Counted from the stretch's first letter, positions 11,483-22,331 are shown. The stretch: DNA of 64,000 bases from Aspidapion aeneum (GCA_963576565.1 OY755038.1:63901622-63965621); one strand, 5' to 3'. Numbers and translations are program-made. The notes: generated from the sequence alone by a model not told the origin.

Positions 11483-11987
11483 AAACAAGTTTCGTGGCTA
11501 ATCGGGCAAAAAGGAGTTTTTTTGTTTCCCTTATATTTTTCCGTGGGTAGCCTGAAAGCTAAACCTCACGGGGGTCCAAGATCTAATGGACACCTAATAA
11601 GTGTTGACAGTTAACCGTTTCGTCCTTATGGGACTCCTCAGAACACTGCTGGTCGATGTGACAAATCTTGCGAAGTTAATCAGACGGTTTTCTCTCTTAT
11701 TAAATGTAATTAGTGAGCGAACTATAGCAAGAGGTGCCATCTACCAAGATACGAGAGAAACAAAAAAACCAAAAGCAGGCGAAAGAAAACACTGCTATAC
11801 AATATCGATCAATGAAAAGATCGAATGCCAATTAAAGAAAACAACTATAGTCCGTGACCTACGACAGCTCTGAGAGCTGTCTATTAGATCTTGGACCCCC
11901 GTGAGGTTTAGCTTTCAGGCTACCCACGGAAAAATATAAGGGAAACAAAAAAACTCCTTTTTGCCCGATTAGCCATGAAACTTGTTT
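11483..11987. mobile_element. MITE with 110-bp terminal inverted repeats, nested in the hAT element
   Basis: The left arm 11483-11592 and right arm 11878-11987 are inverted copies with very few differences. They start AAACAAGTTTCRTGGCTAAT and run through CCGTGGGTAGCCTGAAAGC and ACGGGGGTCCAAGATCTAAT. The central 285 bp holds an open frame of up to 90 codons (11601-11873, +) with no recognisable domain. A solo end of the same family is at about 60955-61006. The close match of the arms argues for an insertion younger than the surrounding hAT element. Confidence 0.85.
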
Positions 11988-12212
11988 GATGTATTTTTAT
12001 TATCCATGAAGAACGAAGGTAAGATTGAATGAATTTTATATTTTAATTTTTGATTTTAGAACCTTACCTATTTTTAATTTGCTGGTTTTAAATCAATATA
12101 TAGCAGAAATCTGGCAAAAGAAATAATATTGTTTGGTTAGGTTGAATTACAAAATGAGATCCGCAAGGATCCGATAAGGCCGATATTCTTTAGAGTTTAG
12201 GCTAAAAGGCTG

Positions 12213-12880
12213 TTGAAAACCGTTTGCAACTATTTGCAACAAAGGAGTTTTTTTTTACTTTTAGATGAACTCTGCATTGAAAATCAAGACCTTTTTGATG
12301 TGTGGTTGTCTGAGATAACACAAGTTTCCTTTGAATTAATTCATAATTTTTGGGTAATATTAGTTTCCCTGTATTGCCAATTGCCTTTAAATTTGACAAA
12401 CTTTGAGAACTACTGCTTTGAAACTGCTTATATTTTCATGAGCACTTATCCTTGGTTTTCTATGCCAGCTAGTGTACACAAGGTGCTTATTCACAGCAAG
12501 CAGATTTTTGTTTATTACCAGCTGGGTTTTTGGGAGAGGAAGCCTGAGAAACGAGAAACAAGATCTACAAGCATGATCGGAAATACCATGCCCGAAAAAG
12601 TAGTAGAATAAATAATTTAACAGACATTTTCAATAGGGCAATGGACACTTCAGATCCGTTAATCTTAACTTTGTCACTTATGTCACGAAAATCCAAACTG
12701 AAGTCGAAAGTGTTACCTGAAGATGTTAGAAATTTTTTACAATCACCCGATGAATATTTATCTAAATCGGGTTTACTTGAAAATAACAGCCAATCCAATA
12801 GTGTTGAGCCAGATCATGAATTTTTATTTGACATTTCAGAATTAGGTAGCTTAGAGTTGGATTCAGAAATAAACGATTAA
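12213..12880 (+). pseudogene. Broken gene of an uncharacterised invertebrate protein family
   Basis: The first frame (12213-12536) reads through ELIHNFWVILVSLYCQLPLN and TYPWFSMPASVHKVLIHSKQ. After a frameshift near 12530 a second frame gives EEA, a stop, ETRNKIYKHDRKYHARKSSR and DIFNRAMDTSDPLI, and runs on to the stop at 12880. The block order YPWxxMPxxVHKxLIH, then EEAxExRNK, then RKxSR, then SDPLI matches a family of uncharacterised proteins I recall as common and repeat-associated in insects and other invertebrates; its function is unknown to me. The premature TGA (replacing a residue between EEA and ETRNK) plus the frameshift make it a pseudogene. It sits in the hAT-like element, so it may be cargo or an earlier insertion. 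Confidence 0.65.
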
Positions 12881-14460
12881 GTAAAACTTCAAGAAAAGTT
12901 AAGTGATCTGTAATATTTAGACTTTGCTATTTTGAGTAAATATAACTTGTTCTGTTTTTGCAAAATTGTTCAATATCCAGCCATTTTAATTTGTGGAAGT
13001 ATCCAGGAATTTCGGATAATTAGGGTGAATGTAAGATGTTTCTTATGAATATAGAACTAGAATAAACAGTGTAATTCTGATTTGGCACTTTTGGGGATTT
13101 TAAGGTTATTTAAAGGAAAGAGATAAAATATGAAGTTAACTTTTACGGTGAAAACTACATATTACCAAGCTACAGGTCGTTCTAAAAATTCTGCTTTTTG
13201 AAAAGTGTCTATAATCCTTTATGTCTGATTTTTTATGTGTTGTCTTTTTATATTTTTAAAAAAGTAAACTTTAACTTTGATCTGTTTAATTTTAAAAATC
13301 GACATTCAATTTGACTAAAATACAGCTCTACACATGCGGTTGTCTTATATCTCCTATGCAAGTTATTTTCAACACCCCAAAAATGCCCAATGGGGATCAC
13401 CCTGTACATAATAAAATCTTATATAATTTACTAAAATGATTTTAAACTCTTTAGTATACCACCTATAAAGGTCTTCAAAATATTGCTACCCAAAAAATGG
13501 GTTTTGTTTGCTTAAATCATATTCTTCTAATATTGGCCAAAATAAAGACGTCTTATCCTACTGTGCCCTGTAGGGCAACCTCAAAAATCCCATAGAATTT
13601 TAAACAGTCTATTAACCTACTAAGTATATGTTTATTTTTTGCCACATTTTCATTATGTTCGGTAATGTTTTGCCTATAGGCACGTCAATTGGCACATAAT
13701 ATCAGTGTTGCCTGGCATAGAAAATTCTATGTGGTTATTTAAATAACTTACTTACTAAGGACTTACTTTGCGTCTTTAACTTTTCGGCTTGATATCACAG
13801 CAAGATTTTATTTGCAATCAAAGTTCATATGTTAACGTATTTAAATTTGCACAGTTAATTATATAATCGACGGTATTTATTTCCATTTTGAAAACAAACT
13901 AAAACTAAAACAATGAACACGCGACCGGCAAGGCTTTTAACTACAACCCTGACGCACCCCAAAGCAAAAAAAACTCATAAGTCTTCACTAAGGATAGAAC
14001 CGGCAACACGTAGGAAGGGCAACGAACGGTTTAGCACGATGAATATGGCCGACGTCAACTAAAACAACAGCTACACATACACCTCTGAAAAACGGGTGAA
14101 ATTGAAATCTTGTCCCGCGCGGTGCTGCCGGCTTGTAATTATTTACGCTAAAAAGAACTAGACATGTCGTAAGGAAATATTAAACTTTTTTTTAAATAAA
14201 TCAATGAAAAATACTGGTTGTTGTCTAGTTTTGGGAAGGCCCTGCCCCGTTGCCCTCCCTGTAGCAGTCGCCACTGTTTAAGACCATTTTTACAGTTTGG
14301 GAGAATTGAGGAATTAAATACCTACATAATTTACTCCAAAAAGTTGGCGCAGTCTTACAACTGGAAATAATTGTATGTATACCTATTGTGTAGCCCAATG
14401 AGCATTTTTGTCTTTATAATAGGTTCGAACAATACTACATCACGATTCGAAACAACCTAA

Positions 14461-14706
14461 AGTTTGGTGGGTGTGCTTTCGGACTGTTCGGCCGTCGTCG
14501 TTGGAAATTCGTTCGCGACGTTTCGCCATCTCGAGTGGATGGCATCTTCCGGAGATGTTGACTGTTTGTCGGTTTCTCGAAGACTTTGAACTTCACAAGC
14601 CTTCGAGAAGCCGACAAACAGTCAACATCTCCTGAAGATGCCATCTTGAGTGGATGAATTTCCAACGACGACGGCCGAACAACCCGAAAGAACGAAAACA
14701 CCCACC
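14461..14706. repeat. Palindrome with Penelope/hammerhead-like sequence
   Basis: About 120-bp arms pair around a centre near 14590; paired words are GGTGGGTGT, TGTTCGGCCGTCGTCGTTGG and GAGATGTTGACTGTTTGTCG. Read on the minus strand, the left arm has GGAAGATGCCATC, then CACTCGA, then GATGGCGAAACGTC: a stem flanked by GAAGA and GAAAC, as in the hammerhead core. The right arm, on the plus strand, has CTGAAGA at 14632-14638 but has lost the GAAAC side. Such cores occur in the repeats of Penelope-like retroelements. Neither arm is a complete hammerhead. A plain hairpin MITE is the alternative. Confidence 0.5.
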
Positions 14707-16581
14707 ATTGGACGATGAGCGCGAAAGCCTTTCACAATTTGAACATAAAGTTTTATTATTTGATGTTGGCGATAACTTTAAAGGCCCAATAAAAGCACTA
14801 AATGCATTAAAAAAAGATGAAATAACTTGTTGTCAACACCAATTCATAAACATTGTAGTTTTATAACAATCACCATATAACAATCATACATACTTAATAA
14901 ATGTTCTTAATATTAACTTCTCTAAATTCATCTTTGTCTTTGTTTACAGTTTTATATGTTTCTTTTTTTCTGTCAGAATTATTTTATAAAATGATGTCAA
15001 CAACATACATCCCTATGAAAAATAAAAATTACATGCGTATTTGTATAAAAATAATAATTATTCCAATTAATATAATATAAACTTATATCTTACAATTATA
15101 AGATATTACTACCTATGTAGTAATAATTTTATACTCAGTTTAACCATTTCTCCTCTTTTAAAAATCACCTGCAAGAACTCATTCACGGACTAATTTTCAA
15201 AAATACTCAAAATTTTAACGACCCACATAAATTTTAACACAAAAGGGGTTAAAATATTAGTTTTAAAACGATCAATAATTTTAACTTACAATTTTTTATC
15301 TAATATGATATATACTTATTTAGTTTTTGACTTCATTCAAAAGCTCTATAACATAATTTTAATTAAAACAATCATATGTAAAATGAGAAAATAATGAAAT
15401 TTTTTAAAGGTCATAGTTATAGTTTCTGTAAACCGAAACGGTTTGTTGACCGCCGAATTATTTATAAACCACTTATAAAATCTTAAGTTTTCTAAATTAA
15501 CTCTTAGTGATTCTATATTACCAACGCAAACTGACAGTCGGTGTTCGCTTCAGCGCGGATAGAGGGCTCCACATTATTTGGAGCATTCAAATTATAAAAA
15601 AAATGTAATGCCTTAATATGCTTTAATCTCCACAAAATTATACTTTAACTTTCTTTATTGACTTCGTGTCTTTCTTCATATATTGTTGCAGTTTTTGAGG
15701 GTTATAAGAGAAAAAAATATATCAAAAAACAAAATCTTGTTTGTAAACTAGCTAATTAAATAACAAGGACCTTTTAATTTATAAATATTCAAAAGTAATT
15801 AAAAATCCCTTCCTACTCTTTATAAATTGAAACTTAATAAAAATTGATTTAAATTTTAGGCAGTAGCGGTATAATTTTTTTTTTAAGTTTTTTAATTTCT
15901 CTATTTTTTAAATTTCCATTCAAGATAAGTTTCTTAGCAATTTTTTTTAGAGATACGACTAACCGTTAATTAAACTGGTTTTGGTAAGTTTTCTTAATAT
16001 TTTTTAGTGTAGTTTCCCTTTATTGGTTTTCCGTTAGCATAATTTAGCTTAATAAACTAAAAATCTGATGTAGAAAGATAAACCGTCCTACCTATTTAGA
16101 CAAATCCTAAAAGTTTTATAAGAAACTGTATACATACATGCATACATAAATACACAAAGGTAGGTATATACCTTAATCCCTTTGACAGTTCATTAAAAAG
16201 CTCATTCCCTTTTTTTAAAGTTGGAGTATTGAGATAATTTACTAATTGAATTTTTAACTTAAGTTATTTTAACAGTTTTATAGCTGAGATCTTACAAATG
16301 TAACTAAAAGAGACGGGAACTCGTTGCCAATACATGTCACCTTAGCATGGGGTCACTCGTTCGGAAGAGAAAATTTGTTGAGTCAATATATTGATTTCTC
16401 ATGGCAGTTAACACGTTAGATTTATTTCAGTAGACAGAATTTGGATATTTATATATAGAGATCATTGATTTGGAAGTGGGTTGCAAGTGAATTAAATCTA
16501 AAGAAAAAACTACCCAACCTTTGAAAATATCAATAAAAGAATAATTTAATTTATTTTGGTTAAATACAATATAACACTTAT
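14707..16581. other. Unassigned AT-rich DNA
   Basis: This very AT-rich 1.9 kb has no open frame with recognisable domains and no clear element ends. Loose repeats of AATTTTAAC occur at 15195-15300. Confidence 0.4.
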
Positions 16582-16664
16582 GTTAGGTTAGGTTAGGTAG
16601 GTGGCAGACCCCTAACTGGTTAAGTCAGCTAACTCACGTAGACCTTTCGGCCCTAACCCCTTCT
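16582..16664 (-). mobile_element. Extreme 3' end of a non-LTR element with TTAGG-type tail
   Basis: On the minus strand a short GC-rich segment (GGGGTTAGGGCCGAAAGGTC and onward to CTGCCACC) ends in TACCTAACCTAACCTAACAT. This organisation, a short 3' untranslated segment plus a CCTAA-type tail, parallels the element end at 1870-1888. It is strongly 5'-truncated and keeps no coding sequence. The class assignment is inferred from the tail and the GC-rich flank. Confidence 0.5.
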
Positions 16665-17020
16665 GTGTGGATCAGTTTGCCGATGACTATCAGCTTCAAT
16701 TTTCTTTTCACAAAACACAAGTTGGAACGGCGAAAAATAAAACTAACGAAGATCTTGCTACAATCCAAAGAGTATCACAACAACACGGACTTGCCTTGCC
16801 GGAGGCATGTTGCATCCAAATGCTATAACTTGATTACTTTTAAAATAAAAAGCTGCAAAACATTGCCTACATTCAAAATATCTCTAACAAAGTATTTAAA
16901 AACGCGTAATTTGAAACCAATTTACGTAACACAATAATAGTTTGTACCTCTTGGTTATACTGAAAGTCCGAATGGGTAAAAGTACATTTGTATAAAATGG
17001 AAATGGATATTTAGTAATTA

Positions 17021-17021
<1 letters not shown>

Positions 17022-17057
<36 letters not shown>
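17022..17057. repeat. (TA)n microsatellite
   Basis: An uninterrupted alternation of T and A of about 34 bases. Confidence 0.9.
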
Positions 17058-17060
<3 letters not shown>

Positions 17061-17525
17061 CTGGTTAGTTAATTATTGAATATAACCTTTTTTTTAATGA
17101 AAATTACTTAGGTTAGCGTTTATGTTTTTTTTTAGTTTTTTTTTTAAGTGGTTAAATAGAATAAATATGCTAGATCTCGCCACTTTTTGTAGCTATTATG
17201 TAATTTACCAATCGCTAAATCTTATAAATAAAGGCTTTTTGAATTGAATATGAGGGACAAAGAGCTTAAGGGACTAACCAGACACAGCTGTTTATAAATC
17301 TGCCAAGCTCGCCAAGCCCTCAATTTTGCTAGATCTTGGAAGTAAGGAAGACCTAGGGCGTTACATTTTACCCTGGTAAAGCAAACGCATTCACTTGTTT
17401 TATCTTTAAAAAGTAGCCTGTTAAATTAACTAATAAATAAATATCGTCCCGTAGAAAGAAACATATAATTTTATAAACGTCACAATTGACTATTTGTACA
17501 AAATGAAACTGAAATACTTGTGTAT

Positions 17526-17805
17526 TAGGGACTTATTGCAATTGTGCCAGGCACTAATTATGCCGGGCACTATATTGATAGTTTCGCATTATAAGAACAG
17601 CTGTCTTCTTTCAAAATTAGGCCATTGTGTATTATAAGAGCCGGAATTATTAGTGACGCTACTATTAATGGAAAATAAACGACTGGATTTATAAATTGGA
17701 TTTTGGTATATCAATTTTGAGAGATCAACTGTCAGTTTTTAATGCGAAACTGTCAATATAGTGCCCGGCACAATTTGTGTCTGGCCTTATTGCAATAGGT
17801 CCCTA
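17526..17805. mobile_element. MITE family T, copy 1, TA-flanked
   Basis: The body 17528-17803 runs from GGGACTTATTGCAATTGTGC to ATTGCAATAGGTCCC with TA on both sides. Subterminal inverted blocks CCGGGCACTATATTGA and TCAATATAGTGCCCGG are exact. A second copy lies at 32235-32503. The TA flank suggests a Tc1/mariner-type mobilising transposase. There is no coding sequence. Confidence 0.8.
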
Positions 17806-18133
17806 TTATGTAGTATGAAAATCAAAAAATTAATTTAAAAGTTTATAAAAGACACTTGTCCTGCTTGCCATACACGAAATATTATAAGACGAAATTTTGT
17901 TCCGTCTATAAATGGAACTATTCTGGGACTCGCTACATTTATTCAGTTATTGTGGCTTTTATCGCGGGCCAGAATTTTTCAATCAATACGAAATATTATA
18001 TATTTTTTTATCAATTATTTCTTTATAAATAAAATATTTGACAATAAAGCAGCCTCGTTAGCTTTTTATATTTTCCATATATAAACGAAGCAAGTCTAAG
18101 TCTTGAAAAACGCCCTTTTCGTCTTTATATTTT

Positions 18134-18477
18134 GGCTCACATGAATACTATAATTATAGTAGTGTGAGCCATGGTGATCGTGTCAATAATATGACATAAA
18201 ATGTTGCTCCGAAACTTTTTTGTCGCGCCGTCTGTCTGTCTGACTCTAACGACCAATGCTCATAACTCAAAAACTACTTGCCCGATATTAATGAAATTTG
18301 GTACCTAGGTTGGGTTTTGGCTCTAGATGGTCTGATTTAAAAATTAATAAAATCTACCTAACAAAAGAAAAAAAGGGTGGGGGTAAATTTCAAAAATTAG
18401 AATTCAGGTAAAAATATATGGTACTATTATATACGTAAGTGTGCATCAAGATAAAAAATACACTAAAGCTTTTTTAG
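18134..18477. mobile_element. Terminal-hairpin MITE (family A), truncated copy
   Basis: It starts with the hairpin GGCTCACATGAATACT / AGTAGTGTGAGCC. It then follows the family sequence (GTCGCGCCGTCTGTCTGTCT, AACGACCAATGCTCATAACT, AATGAAATTTGGTACCT) and breaks off after the first GGGTGGGGGTAAATTTC unit, directly against the next copy at 18476. Confidence 0.75.
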
Positions 18478-19152
18478 CTCACACATATACTATACTATAG
18501 TAGTGTGAGCTATAGTGATCCTAATTTTTTCGAGAAAAAAAAAGTTGCTCCGATTTCAAAATTTTTTATATATCTTTGCGTTTCAGATGATTTTGAAACT
18601 TTTTTGTCGCGCCGTCTGTATGTCTGTCTGTCTGTAACGACCAACGCGCATAACTCAAAAACCGCTTGTTCGATTTCAATGAAATTTGGTACCTACGCTG
18701 GGTCTTGGGTCGAGATGGTCCCATTTAAAAATAAACAAAATCCACCGAACACAAGCCAAATACAAGGGTGGGGCTAGACTTCAAAAATTAGAGTTTATGT
18801 GAAAATATTGCGTGTGTGATATCAAACGAAGGGTAATTGAGTCTGGAGTTAAACAAAATAGATTTTTGTTAGAAAAAAGGGAGGGGGTAGATTAAAAAAA
18901 TTAGAGTTTACGTAAAAATATGGCGTGTGTGATATCAAACGAAAGGTAATTGAGTTCGGAGTTAAACAAAATACATTTTAATTTTTGTTTTTTTTAAGGG
19001 TGGGGGTAGATTTCACAAATTTGAGTAAGTCAAAACATGGCTTGTGTGGTATCAAACGAAAGGTAATTTAGTCTGGAGTTGAATAAAATATATTTTAGTT
19101 TTTAGTTTTATAGCTCACACATACACCATAACTATAGTACCTAGTGTGAGCT
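18476..19152. mobile_element. Terminal-hairpin MITE (family A), full copy
   Basis: It is bounded by two hairpins. The 5' one is AGCTCACACATATACTATA / CTATAGTAGTGTGAGCT and the 3' one is TAGCTCACACATACACC / CTAGTGTGAGCT. Between them are a (CTGT)n patch, the block GACCAACGCGCATAACTCAA, and three tandem units of about 100 bp, each with GGGTGGGG, GTGTGWTATCAAACGAA and TCTGGAGTT. An open frame of 90 codons at 18505-18777 is shared in part by other copies, but only because the copies are similar; it has no known domain. Confidence 0.85.
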
Positions 19153-19764
19153 TAGGGGCCCATATATTGGCAGAGTATTTGTTCAGTGGTGTTACACCAG
19201 GGGTGAGGGGGACTCCTCCATTGGATGCGTTCCCGAGAGGCGATTAGGGGATTATTTTTTAGTACCAAAATGGGTAAAAATTTCAGAGTTCAGAGTTAGT
19301 GAATTTTACGCGTTTGAAGTGAAATATGTTCTGCTGCCCGGGTACCCACTGAACGATCCTCGGTCGGATCGTAGAAGAAGCTTGCGCAATGGAGGTCTTT
19401 TCGCATAGCACGTGATGGCTCAGGGCTAATTTAAAGCCTGCCATTGGTCAAAGCATGTGATGAGAACTATCACATCGTTCAGGACCCAGAATACCTACCT
19501 TGGTCTCTTTAAACAATGTTAAAAGAGCCCACATCCTGTAGATCGAAATAATGTTAATTCAGTGGATGTCGTACAAAAATTCATGGATAATTTTATCGAT
19601 ACACACCAATCTCTTGAATATCGACAAGATATCTTTTTTCAATATATTTGGATGTTCGTTATATGTTCGCTCATGGATGTTTGACGAATGATCCATGGAA
19701 TGTCCATTGGATGTGATACGATACAAATATCTATAAAAGGTGATCTTTTATCATACCGGTTATT
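19153..19764. other. Unassigned DNA between two family A copies
   Basis: The first 30 bp, TTAGGGGCCCATATATTGGC and onward, recur after the copy at 31782 and, diverged, at 26120-26150. They may belong to the element or to a shared target repeat. The rest shows no gene. Confidence 0.4.
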
Positions 19765-20440
19765 AGCTCACACTACTACTATACTATAGTAGTGTGAGCT
19801 ATGGTGATCCTAATTTTTTCGAGAAAAAAAAAGTTGCTCTGATTTCAAAAATTTTTATATATCTTTGCGTTTCAGATGATTTTCAAACTTTTTTGTTGCG
19901 CCGTCTGTCTGTCTGTCTGTCTGTAACGACCAACGTGCATAACTCAAAAACGGCTTGCCCGATTTTAATGAAATTTGGTACCTACGCTGGGTTTTGGGTC
20001 GAGATGGTCCCATTTAAAAATGAACAAAATCCACGGAACACAAGCCAAATAAAAGGGTGGGGGTATATTTCAAAAATTAGTTTATGTAAAAATATGGCGT
20101 GTGTGATATCAAACGAAAGGTAATTGCATCTGGAGTTAAATTAAATACATTTTACTTTTTTAAAAAAAGGGTGGGGGTAAATTAAAAAAATGTGTGTTTA
20201 TGTGGAAATATTGCGTGTGTGACATCAAACGAAATGCAATTGAGTCTGGAGTTAAAAAAAATACACTTTAGTTTTAAAAAAAAGGTGGGGGTAGATTTGA
20301 AAAATTAAAGTTTAAGTCAAAACATGGCTTGTGTGGTATCAAACGAAAGGTAATTGAGTCTGGAGTTCAATAAAATATATTTCAGTTTTTAGGTATATTA
20401 GCTCACACGCACACTATAACTATAGTACCTAGTGTGAGCT
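19765..20440. mobile_element. Terminal-hairpin MITE (family A), full copy
   Basis: Same structure and length (676 bp) as the copy at 18476-19152, with hairpins AGCTCACACTACTACTATA / CTATAGTAGTGTGAGCT and GCTCACACGCACACTATAAC / CCTAGTGTGAGCT. It is flanked by TTA on the left and TAG on the right, consistent with a TA target. To its right it abuts family R sequence. The 109-codon open frame at 19794-20123 covers the family's conserved first half and resembles that of the first copy. Confidence 0.85.
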
Positions 20441-20505
20441 AGAGTCCCTGTATGTTGACATATTTGGATATATTAGAGTCGCGACAATCCCATCAATGTC
20501 TTTTA
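20441..20505. repeat. Family R copy (reverse orientation)
   Basis: AGAGTCCCTGTATGTTGACA, ATTTGGATATATTAGAGTCG and CGACAATCCCATCAATGTC match the reverse complement of 26101-26115 plus 23905-23956. This copy has no insertion and so serves as the empty-site reference for the CR1-type element at 23957-26100. Confidence 0.75.
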
Positions 20506-21306
20506 AAATAAAAGGACAAAACATCGGATGTCTACACTCTAACAATTGTTAGAAAGAGAACGTATTCGCGCTCTTTATCTTACAACGAACGGCGGTAATT
20601 TAATTAATAGAAAAAATCAAAAGTCACTAAAATCGTTGCGCTGATTAAGCGACCTTAAATGAACTGACAAAGCATGTCATGTTTGTTTTTATTTATCAAA
20701 AAGATTTAAATGAAAGTTAAGAAATTTACACAACAGAAAACCAAGTTTTTATTTCGAAACCATAAATTTTTAATAAAATAAAAATGTACACATTTTTGTT
20801 TCCTAATTAGCTGTAATACATCAGATAAGAGATATCGATTTTCTAGTTTTCTCAGCAATCCAGAATCTCAATCAATATGGGTAAAAAAGTGAATGCTTTA
20901 TCAGTAAAAGTTGGATCTAAGATATATATAGCTTTTTAAAATTAAGAATAGGATTTGAAATGAAAGGAACACTTTGGCCGGTTTGAAATTTATAAAGTTT
21001 AGTACATACGCATATGTAAAACATAAACATAAAGCATCCTATTTTATAACAAAAGTGTTCCGATAGCTGTTATACAGAGGGTTTTCTTTTAACTTTTAAA
21101 ACGAGAGTTTTATAAGTATTTTTTGCAATTTTTGAGAAATACTCTTGGTCACGTCGATTTTTTTTGCGTGAGGGACATCTTTTGAGCGCTTATGTAGATT
21201 TTGGGGTTTTAAAAATCGTTCACTAGTTTTTTTTTTATTATAGATAAATTGATCGATTTTTCGAAAAACAAAGCGCCTTAAAGCGGTAGATACTTAAAAG
21301 CCCAAG
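20506..21306. other. Unassigned AT-rich DNA
   Basis: No recognisable gene or element. Confidence 0.4.
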
Positions 21307-22316
21307 TAAGATGCCCCCTGTTTGAGGAGAGCGCTTTAGTTTGCTACACTGATGGATCCAAACTATCAGAGAGGCAAACCACAGAAGCGGGAGTATACGT
21401 GGAAAAACTAGAAGTTCAGAAGAGCTACTCGCTCGGTGAGCAGGCTACTGTTTTTCAAGCAGAAGTCTACGCCATAATAATGGCGGCAACCCTAGAAGAG
21501 GTTCGGAACAGCGAAGATGAGCTTATATATATATGCTCTGACAGTCAAGCCACCCTGAAGGCGCTAAACGCACCCAAGATTGCTGACGGCTTGGTGGAAG
21601 AATGCGCAGAGGTGCTGGAGACCCTAAGCGATGGCAAACGAGTGACGCTGGTTTGGGTTCCGGGACATACGGGGGTACCAGGCAACGAGAAGGCGGACGA
21701 ACTCGCACGACTCGGGGCAGGAACCGCCTATGTAGGACCGGAGCCACTTTTGGGCGTGACAAAAAGACAAGTGCAAAGCGGACTCAACAAATGGGCCCAG
21801 GACGCGCTATTGAACTCCTGGGAAACAGGAACGGGTTGCAGACAGACCAGAGAATTCGTAGACCGTCCAAAAGCGACCAGAATTAGATGGATGCTGGGAC
21901 GGACACGAAAAGACCTCGGACTGCTGATAGGTACTCTAACCGGACATAACCGGTTGAGGAAGCACATGTCACGTATAGGAGTCGAGAATGACCCTACCTG
22001 CCCAGCCTGTGGGCAGGAAGAAGAGACATCAAGGCACCTCGTGGCAGAATGCGAGGCCTACGCAAGGATGAGACAACAGGCACTCGGAGCGCCAACTTTG
22101 AGCGAGGAAGAACTGCACATGCTCAAATGGGCAGACTTACTGGACTTTGTAAAGAGAACAGGAAGGCCCAAGGAGTTACCCGACCATCAAAGGGAAGTGC
22201 AGAGACTGGGTTAAGGGATAGACTTGGGGCATGGCAAAAAGGGCCTACTCTGGCCTACTTGTCAGACCTGCGGGTCAACCCCCCCACCACTACTACCACT
22301 ACTAAGGTGCCCCCTG
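21307..22316 (+). mobile_element. 5'-truncated non-LTR retrotransposon with 14-bp target duplication
   Basis: The body 21321-22302 starts abruptly inside the RNase H domain and ends in an (ACT)n-like tail (CCACTACTACCACTACTA). It is flanked by TAAGATGCCCCCTG (21307-21320) and TAAGGTGCCCCCTG (22303-22316), which match at 13 of 14 positions. Truncation at the 5' end, a simple-repeat 3' tail and a variable-length target duplication are hallmarks of target-primed reverse transcription. RNase H plus a terminal CCHC knuckle suggests an I/jockey-superfamily element. Its G+C content is clearly higher than its surroundings. Confidence 0.9.
21321..22214 (+). CDS. RNase H and CCHC-knuckle C-terminus of a non-LTR polyprotein (ORF2 fragment)
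   Basis: The 297-residue open frame begins inside the protein, so no start codon is expected. RNase H removes the RNA strand from RNA:DNA hybrids during retrotransposition. Its acidic catalytic residues are visible: D11 in YTDGS, E48 in FQAEVYA, D74 in CSDSQA and D126 in NEKADELA, plus PGHTG with the conserved His at about residue 116. Downstream, near residues 221-238, is CPACGQEEETSRHLVAEC, a C-x2-C-...-H-...-C knuckle. The endonuclease and reverse transcriptase are gone. The frame is free of stops over its whole length, implying a fairly recent insertion. Shadow frames on both strands are artefacts of its higher GC content. Confidence 0.9.
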   Translation, partial: FEESALVCYTDGSKLSERQTTEAGVYVEKLEVQKSYSLGEQATVFQAEVYAIIMAATLEEVRNSEDELIYICSDSQATLKALNAPKIADGLVEECAEVLETLSDGKRVTLVWVPGHTGVPGNEKADELARLGAGTAYVGPEPLLGVTKRQVQSGLNKWAQDALLNSWETGTGCRQTREFVDRPKATRIRWMLGRTRKDLGLLIGTLTGHNRLRKHMSRIGVENDPTCPACGQEEETSRHLVAECEAYARMRQQALGAPTLSEEELHMLKWADLLDFVKRTGRPKELPDHQREVQRLG

Positions 22317-22331
22317 ACTTATCTTCTTATT

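Larger units (their letters stand above)
10944..14284. mobile_element. hAT-like element, 3.3 kb, exact 8-bp target duplication
   Basis: The body is 10952-14276. The left end is CAGTGGCGGCTGGTGACG and the right end, reversed, is CAGTGGCGACTGCTACAG. Both are flanked by the identical octamer TTTAAGAC (10944-10951 and 14277-14284). The eight-base duplication and CAGTGGCG ends point to the hAT superfamily. No hAT transposase domain is visible inside. Instead the element carries a broken gene of another family at 12213-12880 and a nested 505-bp inverted-repeat MITE at 11483-11987. It is probably a non-autonomous carrier or a heavily decayed copy. Confidence 0.8.

Noticed and set aside
14461..14706. 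Functional hammerhead ribozyme
   Set aside because: No single strand has all parts: one arm has a mutated CTGANGA box and the other lacks the GAAAC side.
16665..16937. 90-codon open frame after the non-LTR tail as a gene
   Set aside because: No domain, low-complexity lysine/threonine content and no conserved partner.
18505..20123. Conserved protein shared by 18505-18777, 19794-20123 and 31120-31386
   Set aside because: The similarity extends over the whole MITE, including hairpins and non-coding repeats. The third copy is frameshifted, and no domain is present.
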